Assembly: GCA_035633115.1 (NCBI GenBank)
Contig: DASQFN010000014.1
Span: 1-64,000, forward strand
Direction: 5' to 3'
Length of the DNA: 64,000 bases
Source: Gemmatimonadaceae bacterium
GTDB lineage: Bacteria > Gemmatimonadota > Gemmatimonadetes > Gemmatimonadales > Gemmatimonadaceae
Shown here: positions 23,600-32,814 of the stretch, in pieces
Numbering within the stretch: position 1 is the stretch's first letter
How the letters are laid out: the number at the start of each line of letters is the position of its first letter
The notes under the pieces: generated by a model
Told to the model about the DNA's origin: nothing
What the model saw: only the letters and a program-made list of their open reading frames with translations
The model's database searches: none
Translations under genes and position numbers: made by a program

Positions 23600-24645
23600 G
23601 CCCGCGCCGCCTCTCGATCGCCCGGTGGCGCCGGGGCCAGAAACCCGCTCGCGTCGCCCAGGTTTTCGATCCCCGCTCTGCTTCTCCCGCCGTTTCCCCG
23701 GCTGAGCGGCTCAGCACCACCGGACACGCCGCGCAAGCCGGCGGAGAGGCGATCCGAAAGGGAGTTCCCGCAGAAATACTCCGGCAGGTAAAGCTCATCG
23801 AGCTGCGCACGCGCGGACTCGTCAACTCGGTGTTTACCGGTGAATACCGCAGCGTGTTCAAGGGCCAGGGGATGGAATTCTCCGAGGTCCGCGAGTATCA
23901 GCCCGGCGATGAGGTCCGGATCATCGACTGGAATGTCACTGCGCGCATGGGAAGGCCGTTCGTCAAACGCTACGTCGAGGAGCGCGAGCTCACAGTGATG
24001 CTTGCAGTGGATCTTTCCGGCTCTGAGCGCTTTGGAACTGTGAACCGGTTCAAGAGCGAACTGGCAAGCGAGCTGGCCGCCGTGCTCGCGATGTCGGCGG
24101 TGCGCAACAACGACAGAGTCGGCGTCATACTCTTCACAGACCGCATCGAGTACGTCGTTCCGCCGAGGAAGGGACGCAAGCACGTCCTTCGAATCATGCG
24201 TGACCTCCTGTCGTTCGAGCCCGCAGGGAAGGGAACGGACATTGTCGCGGTCATCGATCACCTCGCGCGGACGCTCAAGCAGAAGGCGATCATCTTCCTC
24301 ATTTCGGATTTCGTGGCCGACAACATCGAGCATTCGCTGAAGATTCTGTCGCAGCGTCATGATGTTGTGGCAGTCACAGTCGACGATCCGAGTGAGAGGG
24401 ACCTGCCGGACATTGGTCTGGCGCGCTTCGTTGACCCGGAAACCGGTCAGCACATCGAGATAGATACGAGCTCAGCCGTTGTACGCGACGAGTACGCGAA
24501 GCGCGTGACGACTGAGCGCGATGAGCGACGCCACCTTCTTCGCCGCCTCGCCATCGACGAAGTGCCGGTTCGCACCGACGGCAACTACATCGAGCCGCTG
24601 CTCAGATTCTTCCGGTCCCGGGAAACACAGGCCCGCCGGCGATGA
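23596..24645 (+). CDS. DUF58 domain protein of the MoxR/Bat cluster
   Basis: 349 residues. The DUF58 signature VREYQPGDEVRIIDWNVTAR is near 95-114, followed by a VWA-like fold with LAVDLSGSERFG. A low-complexity N-terminus of about 55 residues is unusual for the family. No membrane segment is obvious. It overlaps moxR by GTGA. DUF58 proteins are presumed MoxR clients that act with Bat proteins in envelope stress tolerance. Confidence 0.88.
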   Translation: MSPRRLSIARWRRGQKPARVAQVFDPRSASPAVSPAERLSTTGHAAQAGGEAIRKGVPAEILRQVKLIELRTRGLVNSVFTGEYRSVFKGQGMEFSEVREYQPGDEVRIIDWNVTARMGRPFVKRYVEERELTVMLAVDLSGSERFGTVNRFKSELASELAAVLAMSAVRNNDRVGVILFTDRIEYVVPPRKGRKHVLRIMRDLLSFEPAGKGTDIVAVIDHLARTLKQKAIIFLISDFVADNIEHSLKILSQRHDVVAVTVDDPSERDLPDIGLARFVDPETGQHIEIDTSSAVVRDEYAKRVTTERDERRHLLRRLAIDEVPVRTDGNYIEPLLRFFRSRETQARRR

Positions 24646-25601
24646 TGTCGTTCGTGCTTTTCTGGCTGCTGCAGATTGCGCCGCAGTCGCGTCCGCCCAT
24701 AGCGCCGCCGATCAGCTCGCTCTTCCCTGTGCAGCTCGGTGCGCGAGTGACGCCTGACACCGTGACGGTCGGGCAGAGGTTCATCGTCTTGCTCAAGGTT
24801 CGTGCACCGGCTGGCGCGAACATTCAATTCCCACTTGCCGTGGACAGTGGAGTTGCCACGTCCCCCACCGCCGCGCAGATCGTTGGCGCGCCTTTCGTGG
24901 ATTCGGCGAGGACTGATTCCATCGGTACCACCCGCTCCGCTGCCTACCGATTCGCTGCGTGGGATGTGGGACCACAGCCGCTCGGTCTTGGAAATATCGC
25001 GGTCACCGTAGGCGGACGAACTGCGTACATCTCGCTCAACTCGCAGACAGTGTTCGTTCGCTCGGTGCTGCCGGCGGATACGACGCTTCGACAACCGAAG
25101 CCACCTCGTCCGGTTATTGTAATTCCGCCGTTCAACTGGCTGCCGTGGCTCGCATTGCTCACGGCGATATTGCTGGCGCTCCTGGCCTGGTGGCTGTGGC
25201 GCTGGTACCGGCGCCGGCGCGCCGCACCACTGCCTCCATTCGAGGCTGCGGAGCGCGAATTCGCGCGCATCGAGGCAATGCGGCTTGCAGAGACTGGCGA
25301 GCCCGAGAGGCACGTCGCGCTCATGACCGATGTGATGCGCGACTACCTCGCAGCAAGAGTTGAAGGCGTTCAGCGCTCGCAGACGACAAGCGAGCTTCTG
25401 GCTGCCGCCGCATCAATTCGCCCTCACGCTAGCGGAATCGAGCACCTGCTTACAAACGCGGACCTCGTAAAATTCGCGCGCCAGCGAGTGTCGCCCGCGG
25501 ATGCGCAGGCGATTGGCGCGCACGCGCGAACGATCGTGCGGACAGTGGAGGACCATTTCCTCCAGCTCGAGAAGGAAACGGTGGAGAAAAAGGCCGCATG
25601 A
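24642..25601 (+). CDS. BatD-like membrane protein
   Basis: 319 residues: a hydrophobic start, a beta-rich extracytoplasmic domain (residues 30-155), one transmembrane helix near 165-190 (WLPWLALLTAILLALLAWWLW) and a helical cytoplasmic C-terminus. Position and topology between DUF58 and BatA match BatD or the DUF4381-type protein of these clusters; sequence identity is weak. ATGA overlaps join it to both neighbours. Confidence 0.7.
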   Translation: MMSFVLFWLLQIAPQSRPPIAPPISSLFPVQLGARVTPDTVTVGQRFIVLLKVRAPAGANIQFPLAVDSGVATSPTAAQIVGAPFVDSARTDSIGTTRSAAYRFAAWDVGPQPLGLGNIAVTVGGRTAYISLNSQTVFVRSVLPADTTLRQPKPPRPVIVIPPFNWLPWLALLTAILLALLAWWLWRWYRRRRAAPLPPFEAAEREFARIEAMRLAETGEPERHVALMTDVMRDYLAARVEGVQRSQTTSELLAAAASIRPHASGIEHLLTNADLVKFARQRVSPADAQAIGAHARTIVRTVEDHFLQLEKETVEKKAA

Positions 25602-26587
25602 ACGTTCTTGGTCTCGAGCTTCAGACTCCCGAAGCGCTGCCGCTCCTGCTATTGCTCCCGCTGTGGTGGCTCTGGCGCCGGCGCCATGCACCGGGTGCGA
25701 TTGTCTTCTCTCGCACGGGCGTGCTCGCACGAGGGCCTCGGGCCGGGCGCGCTATCGCCCGCGCGATCTTCGTGCTGCGCAATCTTGCTCTCGCGTCACT
25801 CATCATCGCGCTTGCGCGCCCGCGAACCGGCGCGCGCGTCGAGAACATCACGACATCGGGCATCAACATCGTCATCGCGATCGACCTCTCCAGCTCGATG
25901 CTCGCGGAGGATTTCCGTCCGAACAATCGTCTCGAGGTAGCGAAGGCGAAGGTGAAGCAGTTCATCATGGCACGACAGTCGGATCGCATCGGAATTGTCG
26001 CGTTCGCCGGGGAAGCGCTCACACAGGTGCCGCTCACGACCGACTACAACGTGATTCTCAAGTCCGTGGACAATCTTCAGGCGGGGCAGCTGGAGGATGG
26101 GACCGCCATCGGGATGGGAATCGCGACGGCCGCCAATCGTCTCCGCGATGCCCCCGGAAGGTCGCGAGTGATGATCGTTCTCACCGACGGAGTGAATAAC
26201 CGCGGAGACGTCGATCCTCTCTCGGCGGCCAGGGCAGCCGCGGTTTACGGGATAAAGATTTACGGAATCGGCGTCGGCAGCGAAGGACTTGCCCCCGTAC
26301 CCGTAGGGAGAGGTGTCTTCGGCCTTCGCTTCGAGCTGCAGCCGGTTCGAATCGACGAGACGCTGCTGCGCCAGGTTGCTGCCTTGAGCGGGGGCAGATA
26401 TTTCCGCGCCCGGGACGCAGCAGCCCTGGAGCGGATCTACGGACAGATAGATCTGCTCGAGCGCGTTCCGGTTCAATCGCGATCGTACGTGCGCTACACG
26501 GAGCTCTACCGCTGGTTCGTCGGGATTGCGCTCATTGCATTGCTCGGGGAGCTCGCTCTCGTTGCGTGGAAGGCGCCGATACCATGA
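25598..26587 (+). CDS. batA: BatA-type VWA-domain membrane protein
   Basis: 329 residues. Two N-terminal membrane helices precede a von Willebrand A domain with the MIDAS motif DLSSS (AIDLSSSM) and TDGVNNRGD; a final membrane helix lies near 308-325. BatA is proposed to form an inner-membrane complex with BatB. The protein is co-translated (ATGA) with the next gene. Confidence 0.85.
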   Translation: MNVLGLELQTPEALPLLLLLPLWWLWRRRHAPGAIVFSRTGVLARGPRAGRAIARAIFVLRNLALASLIIALARPRTGARVENITTSGINIVIAIDLSSSMLAEDFRPNNRLEVAKAKVKQFIMARQSDRIGIVAFAGEALTQVPLTTDYNVILKSVDNLQAGQLEDGTAIGMGIATAANRLRDAPGRSRVMIVLTDGVNNRGDVDPLSAARAAAVYGIKIYGIGVGSEGLAPVPVGRGVFGLRFELQPVRIDETLLRQVAALSGGRYFRARDAAALERIYGQIDLLERVPVQSRSYVRYTELYRWFVGIALIALLGELALVAWKAPIP

Positions 26588-28206
26588 TGTATCTTCGGTT
26601 CGTTTCGTGGCCGTGGGCTCTTGCCCTCGCCGTCGTGCTTCCGATTGCGACGGCTTGGCTCATCATCCACGCGCGCCGCGTTCGCGCCCGGCGACTCGCG
26701 CATCTTGGTACACCGCAGATGGTCGCGCGTCTTGCGCCGGAAACCGTGCGTGCTTCGCGTTGGCGCCCGGTCCGGCTCGGCTTGGCAGTCTTGTTCGCAG
26801 CCATCGCGCTCGCTGGCCCACGCTGGGGAGTCGAGCGCACTGTAGTAAACCAGGCGGGCATCGACATTGTTCTGGCGCTCGACGCCTCGACATCGATGCT
26901 GGCGCGAGACGAGACCCCCGATCGGCTTGCGAAAATGAAGGAAGTTGTGGACCGTTTGAGAGACCTTTCGCCCAACGATCGCTTCGGGCTCGTAGCGTTT
27001 GCCGGGTCGAGCTATGTGCTTACCCCACTAACAGTTGACAATGCAGCACTCAACTTGTTTCTCGACAATCTCGATCCGACGGTCGTCGGACAGTCGGGGA
27101 GCTCGGTCGCGAGTGCCATCACGATGTCGTCGCGTCTCCTGGCGTCAGCAAAATCCGAGGCCGAAAAAGCAATAATTGTGATGAGTGATGGAGAGGCGTT
27201 CGAGGATGAATCGGCAGTGACCGAAGCGGCAAAGAAGGCCGCCGAATCCGGTGCAACGGTCATCACTGTGGGATTCGGTACGCCGGCCGGATCGACGATT
27301 CCAGTACGGCAGAACGGGCTTGTGACGCAGAAGCGGGATCAGAGCGGGCAGGTCGTCATAACGCGCTACAATCCGGACCTCCTCAGCGCGGCTGCTGAAG
27401 CTGGACGCGGCTTGTTCGTCGAAGCAGGGAACGCCGATCGTGCTGCGGCGGTCCGGCGGTTGCTCTCTACACTCCGCACGCAGCAGCGCTCGATCACCAC
27501 GGGCGCAAACCTCGGCCTGCAGTTCCAGATTTTCCTCATTCCCGCGTTGCTGCTTCTCCTTCTGGACACGTTCCTCGGCGCACGACAGCCGCGCCGGCGC
27601 CGACTCGCTGCACCCGCGATGACTGCCGCAGCCTCGGCGGCTCTTTTTCTGGGCGGTTGCCAACTTCCGGCAAAGCGCGACCGCGCTTCAATCGACCTGT
27701 ACAATCGTGGCACGGCGCTCATCCAGAAGCCGGATTCCTTTCTCGCTGCCGTGCCGTTGCTCCATCGAGCGGCCGAGTCGGTAGATACTGCTGTGAAGTA
27801 CCGCGCGGGCTTCAACGAAGGATATGTGCATCTTACCGTGGGACTGGCCGCGACCGGCGATTCGGCCACGACGCCTCTCGACAGTGCGCTTGCCGTCTAC
27901 AAGCGCGTACTTACGATGCGTCCTGACGACCGCGACTCCAAATGGAATTACGAGCTGGCCCTTCGGAAGAAAAAGAGCAGTGGAGGCGGTGGGGGAGGCG
28001 GTGGCGGGGGAGGAGAATCGCCGGCTCCACAGCCAACGCCTGCGGCCGACGCGGAATCGAGGCCGGCACCGCGGGCAATTCCCGGCATGAACGAGCAGCG
28101 CGCAGAGCAGATCCTGAACGCGATAGAGCAGGAAGAGCAGGACGTTCAGGGCAAGCAGCAAAAAAAGAACGTGCCGCGACCACCGCCCGCGGGGAAGGAT
28201 TGGTAG
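26584..28206 (+). CDS. BatB-BatC fusion: VWA domain plus TPR-containing lipoprotein-like domain
   Basis: 540 residues. The N-terminal part is BatB-like: two membrane helices, VWA with MIDAS DASTS, and a C-terminal membrane helix near 320. A second hydrophobic segment ends in an internal lipobox-like LGGC. A TPR-like region (SIDLYNRGTALI, DSALAVYKRVL, DSKWNYELAL) follows, as in BatC. An 11-Gly tract is encoded at 27982-28014, and the tail is Pro/Gln/Glu-rich. In most bacteria these are separate genes, so this is a fusion. ATGA overlaps batA. Confidence 0.8.
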   Translation: MMYLRFVSWPWALALAVVLPIATAWLIIHARRVRARRLAHLGTPQMVARLAPETVRASRWRPVRLGLAVLFAAIALAGPRWGVERTVVNQAGIDIVLALDASTSMLARDETPDRLAKMKEVVDRLRDLSPNDRFGLVAFAGSSYVLTPLTVDNAALNLFLDNLDPTVVGQSGSSVASAITMSSRLLASAKSEAEKAIIVMSDGEAFEDESAVTEAAKKAAESGATVITVGFGTPAGSTIPVRQNGLVTQKRDQSGQVVITRYNPDLLSAAAEAGRGLFVEAGNADRAAAVRRLLSTLRTQQRSITTGANLGLQFQIFLIPALLLLLLDTFLGARQPRRRRLAAPAMTAAASAALFLGGCQLPAKRDRASIDLYNRGTALIQKPDSFLAAVPLLHRAAESVDTAVKYRAGFNEGYVHLTVGLAATGDSATTPLDSALAVYKRVLTMRPDDRDSKWNYELALRKKKSSGGGGGGGGGGGESPAPQPTPAADAESRPAPRAIPGMNEQRAEQILNAIEQEEQDVQGKQQKKNVPRPPPAGKDW

Positions 28207-28210
28207 CGAT

Positions 28211-29950
28211 TTGCCGCTGATTCAGGTTCTGCCGGGCGCAGTCGCCGACCAGATCGCCGCGGGCGAGGTAGTCGAACGCCCTGCCTCCGTAGTGAAGGAG
28301 CTCGTGGAGAATGCGCTCGATGCAGGCGCGACGACGGTGGATGTCGCCGTCGAGGAAGGGGGTCACAAGCTCATCCGTGTGAGCGACGACGGTTCAGGCA
28401 TGGACCGGGAGGATGCGTCACTCGCGCTCGTCCGCCACGGGACGTCGAAGATAAGGACAGCTGCCGATCTCATCGGGGTATCGAGCTTCGGGTTTCGCGG
28501 AGAGGCATTGCCCGCGATTGCGTCGATCTCGCGTTTTGCGATGGAGACTTCCGAGGCCGACGGACACGGGGTGGCGATCGAGACGAGCGGAGGCGTCGTG
28601 ACCGCGACGCGTGAGGCAGCTCGCCGAAAGGGCACGACTGTAAAGGTCGAACAGCTTTTCTATAACGTTCCGGCTCGGCGAAAGTTTCTGCGCAGCGCGC
28701 GCTCGGAGTGGCGCGCAATCACCGAAACACTGAACAGTGTTGCGCTGAGTCGTCCCGATGTTCGGTTCTCGCTTTCGCACGACGGCAAGGAGGTTCTCTC
28801 CCTTCCGCCGGTTTCGAGCCTTCGCGCTCGTGTAAGCGGAATCTGGGGCGGGAAATACGCCGGGAGTCTGCTCGAAGTGGACGATGTCGCCGGTGTCGTT
28901 CAGGTGAGCGGTCTCGCTGAGCGCCCGGCGGATGTGGGGACGACGACGCGGCGCGTGTTCATCGCTGTGAACGGACGCTCGATTCGGGACAACGGGATCG
29001 TGAGGGCCGCGGAGGCTGCATACCGCTCCACGATTTCTGCGGGACTGCGTCCGTCCCTCTTTCTCGACGTTCGGCTCCCGGCGAATGCGGTTGACGTGAA
29101 CGTGCATCCAGCGAAGGCAGAGGTGCGATTCCGGGACAGGTGGCCGGTCGAGCGCGCGGTTGAAGCGGCTGTGCGCCGGGCACTCGGCACCTTCGACAGC
29201 TCGGCAATGGTTGGCGGCAGCTACTTCGCGACGACGAACCGCAGCGGGATGGATTTCAGGAGCTCTTCGATCGAGGGTGTTTCGATTCTCTCACCGGCAC
29301 AGGTCGACCGCGAGCCACTTTTTTCGGGCGCGACGGACCTTCAAGACGACGAAACGCAATTGTCCGTGCGATCTCCTCAGGAGATTCCGCCGCTTTTTCA
29401 GTTCAAACGAACGTACATCGCTTTCGAGCATGCGGACGGACTCGTTCTGATCGATCAACATTCGGCGCATGAGCGTGTTTTGTACGAGGAGTTCATGAGA
29501 GCGCTTGAGACCGGACGTGCGCCGGCGCAGCGTCTCCTGCTCCCGATCACGCTGCATCTCGGGCCGGCAGAAGGCGATGCCTTCGAGGCAAATCGGGATT
29601 ACCTCGAGAAGCTTGGCTTCGAAGTGGAGGGTTTCGGAGGGAGCACACTTATCGTCAACAGCGTTCCGATGCCGCACTCGCGCTTCGATGCGGAACGCTG
29701 TCTGCGCGAGACGCTGGATGCGCTCACCGGCGATCGGGTCGCCGGAACCGCCACGCGACACGAGCACCTTGCCGCGACGGTTGCGTGCAAGGCCGCAATC
29801 AAAGCGGGAGAGGAGCTTTCCACTCCGGAGATGCGCTCACTCTTCGCGTCGTTGCGCGACACTCAGCTGCCGGCGCACGATGTTCACGGCAGGTCGACTA
29901 TCGTGCAGCTGACGTGGGACGAGCTCGACCGCCGCTTTGGCCGGCGATAG
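28211..29950 (+). CDS. mutL: DNA mismatch repair protein MutL (endonuclease type)
   Basis: 579 residues. GHKL ATPase motifs ENALDAGATT, DDGSGM, RHGTSKI and GFRGEAL are present. The C-terminal domain has D415-Q-H-S-A-H-E421 with E426, matching the DQHA(x)2E(x)4E nuclease motif of MutLs from species lacking MutH. The later CPHGRP zinc box is altered (DVHGRS), so one metal ligand is missing. MutL links MutS mismatch recognition to strand incision. The TTG at 28211 is used; it overlaps miaA by 14 nt. Confidence 0.95.
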   Translation: MPLIQVLPGAVADQIAAGEVVERPASVVKELVENALDAGATTVDVAVEEGGHKLIRVSDDGSGMDREDASLALVRHGTSKIRTAADLIGVSSFGFRGEALPAIASISRFAMETSEADGHGVAIETSGGVVTATREAARRKGTTVKVEQLFYNVPARRKFLRSARSEWRAITETLNSVALSRPDVRFSLSHDGKEVLSLPPVSSLRARVSGIWGGKYAGSLLEVDDVAGVVQVSGLAERPADVGTTTRRVFIAVNGRSIRDNGIVRAAEAAYRSTISAGLRPSLFLDVRLPANAVDVNVHPAKAEVRFRDRWPVERAVEAAVRRALGTFDSSAMVGGSYFATTNRSGMDFRSSSIEGVSILSPAQVDREPLFSGATDLQDDETQLSVRSPQEIPPLFQFKRTYIAFEHADGLVLIDQHSAHERVLYEEFMRALETGRAPAQRLLLPITLHLGPAEGDAFEANRDYLEKLGFEVEGFGGSTLIVNSVPMPHSRFDAERCLRETLDALTGDRVAGTATRHEHLAATVACKAAIKAGEELSTPEMRSLFASLRDTQLPAHDVHGRSTIVQLTWDELDRRFGRR

Positions 29951-30875
29951 GGTCCGTGTCATCTGCGGCCCGACAGCCGCGGGGAAATCGGAAATTGCAC
30001 TTCGACTTGCGCTCGAATACAGCGCGACGATCATCAGCGCCGATTCCAGACAGATCTATCGCGGGTTCGACATCGGCACAGCGAAGCCGGGTCCCGCCGA
30101 GATACGCACTGTTCCGCACAGGGGCATCGACCTGGCGGAACCCACGGAGCGGTACTCTGCATCCGTGTGGGCCAACGAAGCGCGCGCGTGGATTGCCGAG
30201 GCAGAGGGCGAGCGGCGAGTGCCGCTGATTGCCGGCGGCACAGGGTTCTACATGCGTGCTCTGTTCGAGCCGCTGTTCGACGCGCCCCCGCTCGATGCGG
30301 CTCGCAGGCACGCGCTGGAAAGCGCTATGGATCAGCTTCCTCTCGCGGAGCTTCGGAGATGGTGCCGGACTCTCGACCCGGCTAAGGCGCACCTCGGCCG
30401 AGTTCAGCTCTCGCGTGCAATCGAGACAGCGCTTCTCACTGGGCGCAGATTGACCGATCTCCAGGAGCAATCCGCAAGCAGTCAGGCCGCGACGGTGCCG
30501 CGTTTTCGGCCGAGCTTCCTCGTGGTCGACCCCGGCTCGCGTCTCGCGCAACGCATCGAGCACCGCGTGGATGCAATGCTCGATGCGGGCTGGGTCGACG
30601 AGGTTCGATCGTTGATGGCCCACGTAGCGCCTGACGCGCCCGCATGGAAGGCCAGTGGATACCGTGTGGTACGAGCCCTTGCGGAGGGCAGCGCAAGTTT
30701 GTCATCCGCCCGGGAGCGAATCATTATTGAGACTCGGCAGTTTGCCAAACGGCAGAGAACATGGTTTCGGCATCAGCTCGGTGCCGGCAAAGTCACGCGC
30801 GTCGATCCGGATGACCCCGAGAGCGGCGCGATCGTGGAACGCTGGTGGAAGACGGGGGAGGCGGAGGTCACTTGA
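29937..30875 (+). CDS. miaA: tRNA dimethylallyltransferase
   Basis: 312 residues. The P-loop is GPTAAGKSEIALRL, SADSRQIYRGFDIGTAKP is the conserved substrate region, and RGIDL, ERYSASVWANEARAWI and a RQFAKRQRTWFR C-terminal motif confirm MiaA. It transfers dimethylallyl to A37 of UNN-reading tRNAs. The TTG start lies inside mutL, and the mutL-miaA order is common in bacteria. Confidence 0.95.
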   Translation: MAGDRVRVICGPTAAGKSEIALRLALEYSATIISADSRQIYRGFDIGTAKPGPAEIRTVPHRGIDLAEPTERYSASVWANEARAWIAEAEGERRVPLIAGGTGFYMRALFEPLFDAPPLDAARRHALESAMDQLPLAELRRWCRTLDPAKAHLGRVQLSRAIETALLTGRRLTDLQEQSASSQAATVPRFRPSFLVVDPGSRLAQRIEHRVDAMLDAGWVDEVRSLMAHVAPDAPAWKASGYRVVRALAEGSASLSSARERIIIETRQFAKRQRTWFRHQLGAGKVTRVDPDDPESGAIVERWWKTGEAEVT

Positions 30876-32014
30876 AGATCGGCATCACCTGCTATCCGAC
30901 TTACGGCGGCTCGGGCGCTGTCGCGACGGAGCTCGGCATCGCTCTCTCGGGGCGCGGCCATGAGATCCATTTCATAACCTATCGTCAGCCGTTCAGGCTG
31001 CCGGCGTATTTACCAAATGTGTTCTTTCATGAGGTGGACGTCGGGCGATATCCCCTCTTCGAGTATCCGCCTTATGATCTGGCGCTCGCGGTGCGCATGC
31101 ATGAGGTAGTGCTCAGTCACGGTCTCGAGCTCCTTCACTGCCACTACGCAATACCGCACGCCACCAGCGCCTGGATCGCGCGCGAGATGCTTCGCCAGCA
31201 GCGGCAGGACGTGAAGGTCATCACGACGCTTCACGGAACCGACATCACTCTCGTGGGCCAGGATCCATCGTTCAACGCGATCACCAAGTTCTCGATCGAG
31301 AAATCAGACAGGCTGACCGCTGTCTCGGAGTTTCTGCGGCGGGAGACTTACAACGCGTTCGGCTGCACCGCGTGCGATGTGAAAGTGATTCATAATTTCA
31401 TCGACCCCGATGTTTATAGCCGCGAGCGCTATGCGGCGTCGATGAACCAGCAGTTCCCGAAGGCGCAGCCGGTTCTGATGCACATCTCGAACTTCCGGAA
31501 GGTAAAGCGCGTTCGCGACATCATTCGCATTTTTGCGCTCGTGAACGAGGATATACCCAGCAGGCTGCTGATGATCGGTGACGGCCCCGACCGCGTTGCA
31601 GCCGAGGAAGAGACGCGGCGCCTCGGCGTTGAAACGTCGGTATCGTTTCTCGGCAAGATCGACAATGTCGCTCCTCTCCTCGCTACCGCAGATGTGTTTC
31701 TGCTGCCGTCGGAGAGCGAATCGTTTGGTCTGAGCGCGCTCGAGGCGCTGGCGTCGGGGGTTCCGGTGATCGGCACGAGGGCTGGAGGCCTGCCCGAAGT
31801 GGTGCGCGACGGAGAGACGGGATTTCTCTGCGAGGTGGGAGACGTCGATGGGATGGCGCGACTTGCTCTCGATATTCTGCACGACCCCGAGCGGTGGCAG
31901 GCGATGAGCGAGATCGGCGCCGCGGATGCCCGCGCTCGCTTCTCGAAGAATGAGATCGTGAGCCAGTACGAGCAGATGTACCTGACGTCTCTCGCCGCTG
32001 ACGCCGCAGCGTGA
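30872..32014 (+). CDS. bshA: BshA-type glycosyltransferase (N-acetylglucosaminyl L-malate synthase)
   Basis: 380 residues, exactly the BshA length. The GT-B N-terminus MKIGITCYPTYGGSGAVATELG, HCHYAIPHA, TTLHGTDITLVG, and SESFGLSALEALASGVPVIGTRAGGLPEVV are BshA-like features. The enzyme joins UDP-GlcNAc and L-malate in the first step of bacillithiol synthesis. No bshB or bshC is in view. TTG 30872 overlaps the miaA stop (TTGA) and has GGGGGAGGCGGAGG upstream. A generic GT4 transferase is the alternative. Confidence 0.85.
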   Translation: MKIGITCYPTYGGSGAVATELGIALSGRGHEIHFITYRQPFRLPAYLPNVFFHEVDVGRYPLFEYPPYDLALAVRMHEVVLSHGLELLHCHYAIPHATSAWIAREMLRQQRQDVKVITTLHGTDITLVGQDPSFNAITKFSIEKSDRLTAVSEFLRRETYNAFGCTACDVKVIHNFIDPDVYSRERYAASMNQQFPKAQPVLMHISNFRKVKRVRDIIRIFALVNEDIPSRLLMIGDGPDRVAAEEETRRLGVETSVSFLGKIDNVAPLLATADVFLLPSESESFGLSALEALASGVPVIGTRAGGLPEVVRDGETGFLCEVGDVDGMARLALDILHDPERWQAMSEIGAADARARFSKNEIVSQYEQMYLTSLAADAAA

Positions 32015-32814
32015 CGAGCTTCGAGGCGCTCGTCCTCGGGCTGATTCAGGGACTCACTGAGTTTCTTCCAATCAGCAGCTCGGCGCACCTGGCCCTGACC
32101 CCGTGGTTTTTTGGATGGCAGGCCCGCGGCCTTGCGTTCGACGTTGCACTTCATTTCGGGACGCTCATCGCTGTGCTCTGGTTTTTCCGAAAGGAATGGG
32201 CCCTGTTGATTGCTGCAACGATCTCCATGATCCGGAAGCGGCGTGTGGAGACCGTCGAGGAGAAGCGCGTCATCTTTCTGATCGTCGCGACGATACCCGG
32301 CGCGATCGGTGGCCTGCTTCTGGAGGAAAAGGCCGAGACGGTTTTCAGGGCGCAGGCACTGACTGCAACTGCCCTGATCATGATGGGCGTGATTCTGTGG
32401 GCGGCGGATCGGTATTCCCGGATGACACGCGACCTGACGACCATGCGGTGGATCGACGCGGTCCTGATCGGAGTTGCGCAGGTCGTCGCGCTCGTGCCGG
32501 GTGTGTCGCGATCCGGATCGACAATCACCGCCGGACGGCTGCTTGGTCTGAACCGTGAGAGCGCTGCCGTGTTCAGCTTCCTGATGAGCATGCCGATCAC
32601 TGCGGCTGCAATCGCTCTGAAGGGCCCCGAAGTCATTCGCGAGAGCGGGATCAGCACGCCACTGGTCGTCGGTGTGCTGTCTGCGGCGGTGAGCAGCTGG
32701 CTAGCGATCGCGATTCTCCTACGCTACGTAACGCGCCACAGCTACGGAATTTTTGCATTGTACCGCGTCATTCTCGGTGTAATAGTGCTCGGCCTTCTCT
32801 ATGTCCGCGGCTGA
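32011..32814 (+). CDS. uppP: Undecaprenyl-diphosphatase
   Basis: 267 residues with seven or eight membrane helices. The BacA/UppP signatures LGLIQGLTEFLPISSSAHL and LVPGVSRSGSTITAGRLLGL are complete, with the conserved Glu, Ser and Arg. It recycles undecaprenyl diphosphate to the monophosphate for peptidoglycan and other envelope polymers, and its overexpression gives bacitracin resistance. A GTGA overlap joins it to bshA. Confidence 0.95.
   Translation: MTSFEALVLGLIQGLTEFLPISSSAHLALTPWFFGWQARGLAFDVALHFGTLIAVLWFFRKEWALLIAATISMIRKRRVETVEEKRVIFLIVATIPGAIGGLLLEEKAETVFRAQALTATALIMMGVILWAADRYSRMTRDLTTMRWIDAVLIGVAQVVALVPGVSRSGSTITAGRLLGLNRESAAVFSFLMSMPITAAAIALKGPEVIRESGISTPLVVGVLSAAVSSWLAIAILLRYVTRHSYGIFALYRVILGVIVLGLLYVRG

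Noticed and set aside
24642-25601. Assigning the third Bat-cluster gene firmly as BatD
   Set aside because: Topology and position fit, but family motifs are weak; kept as BatD-like without a symbol.
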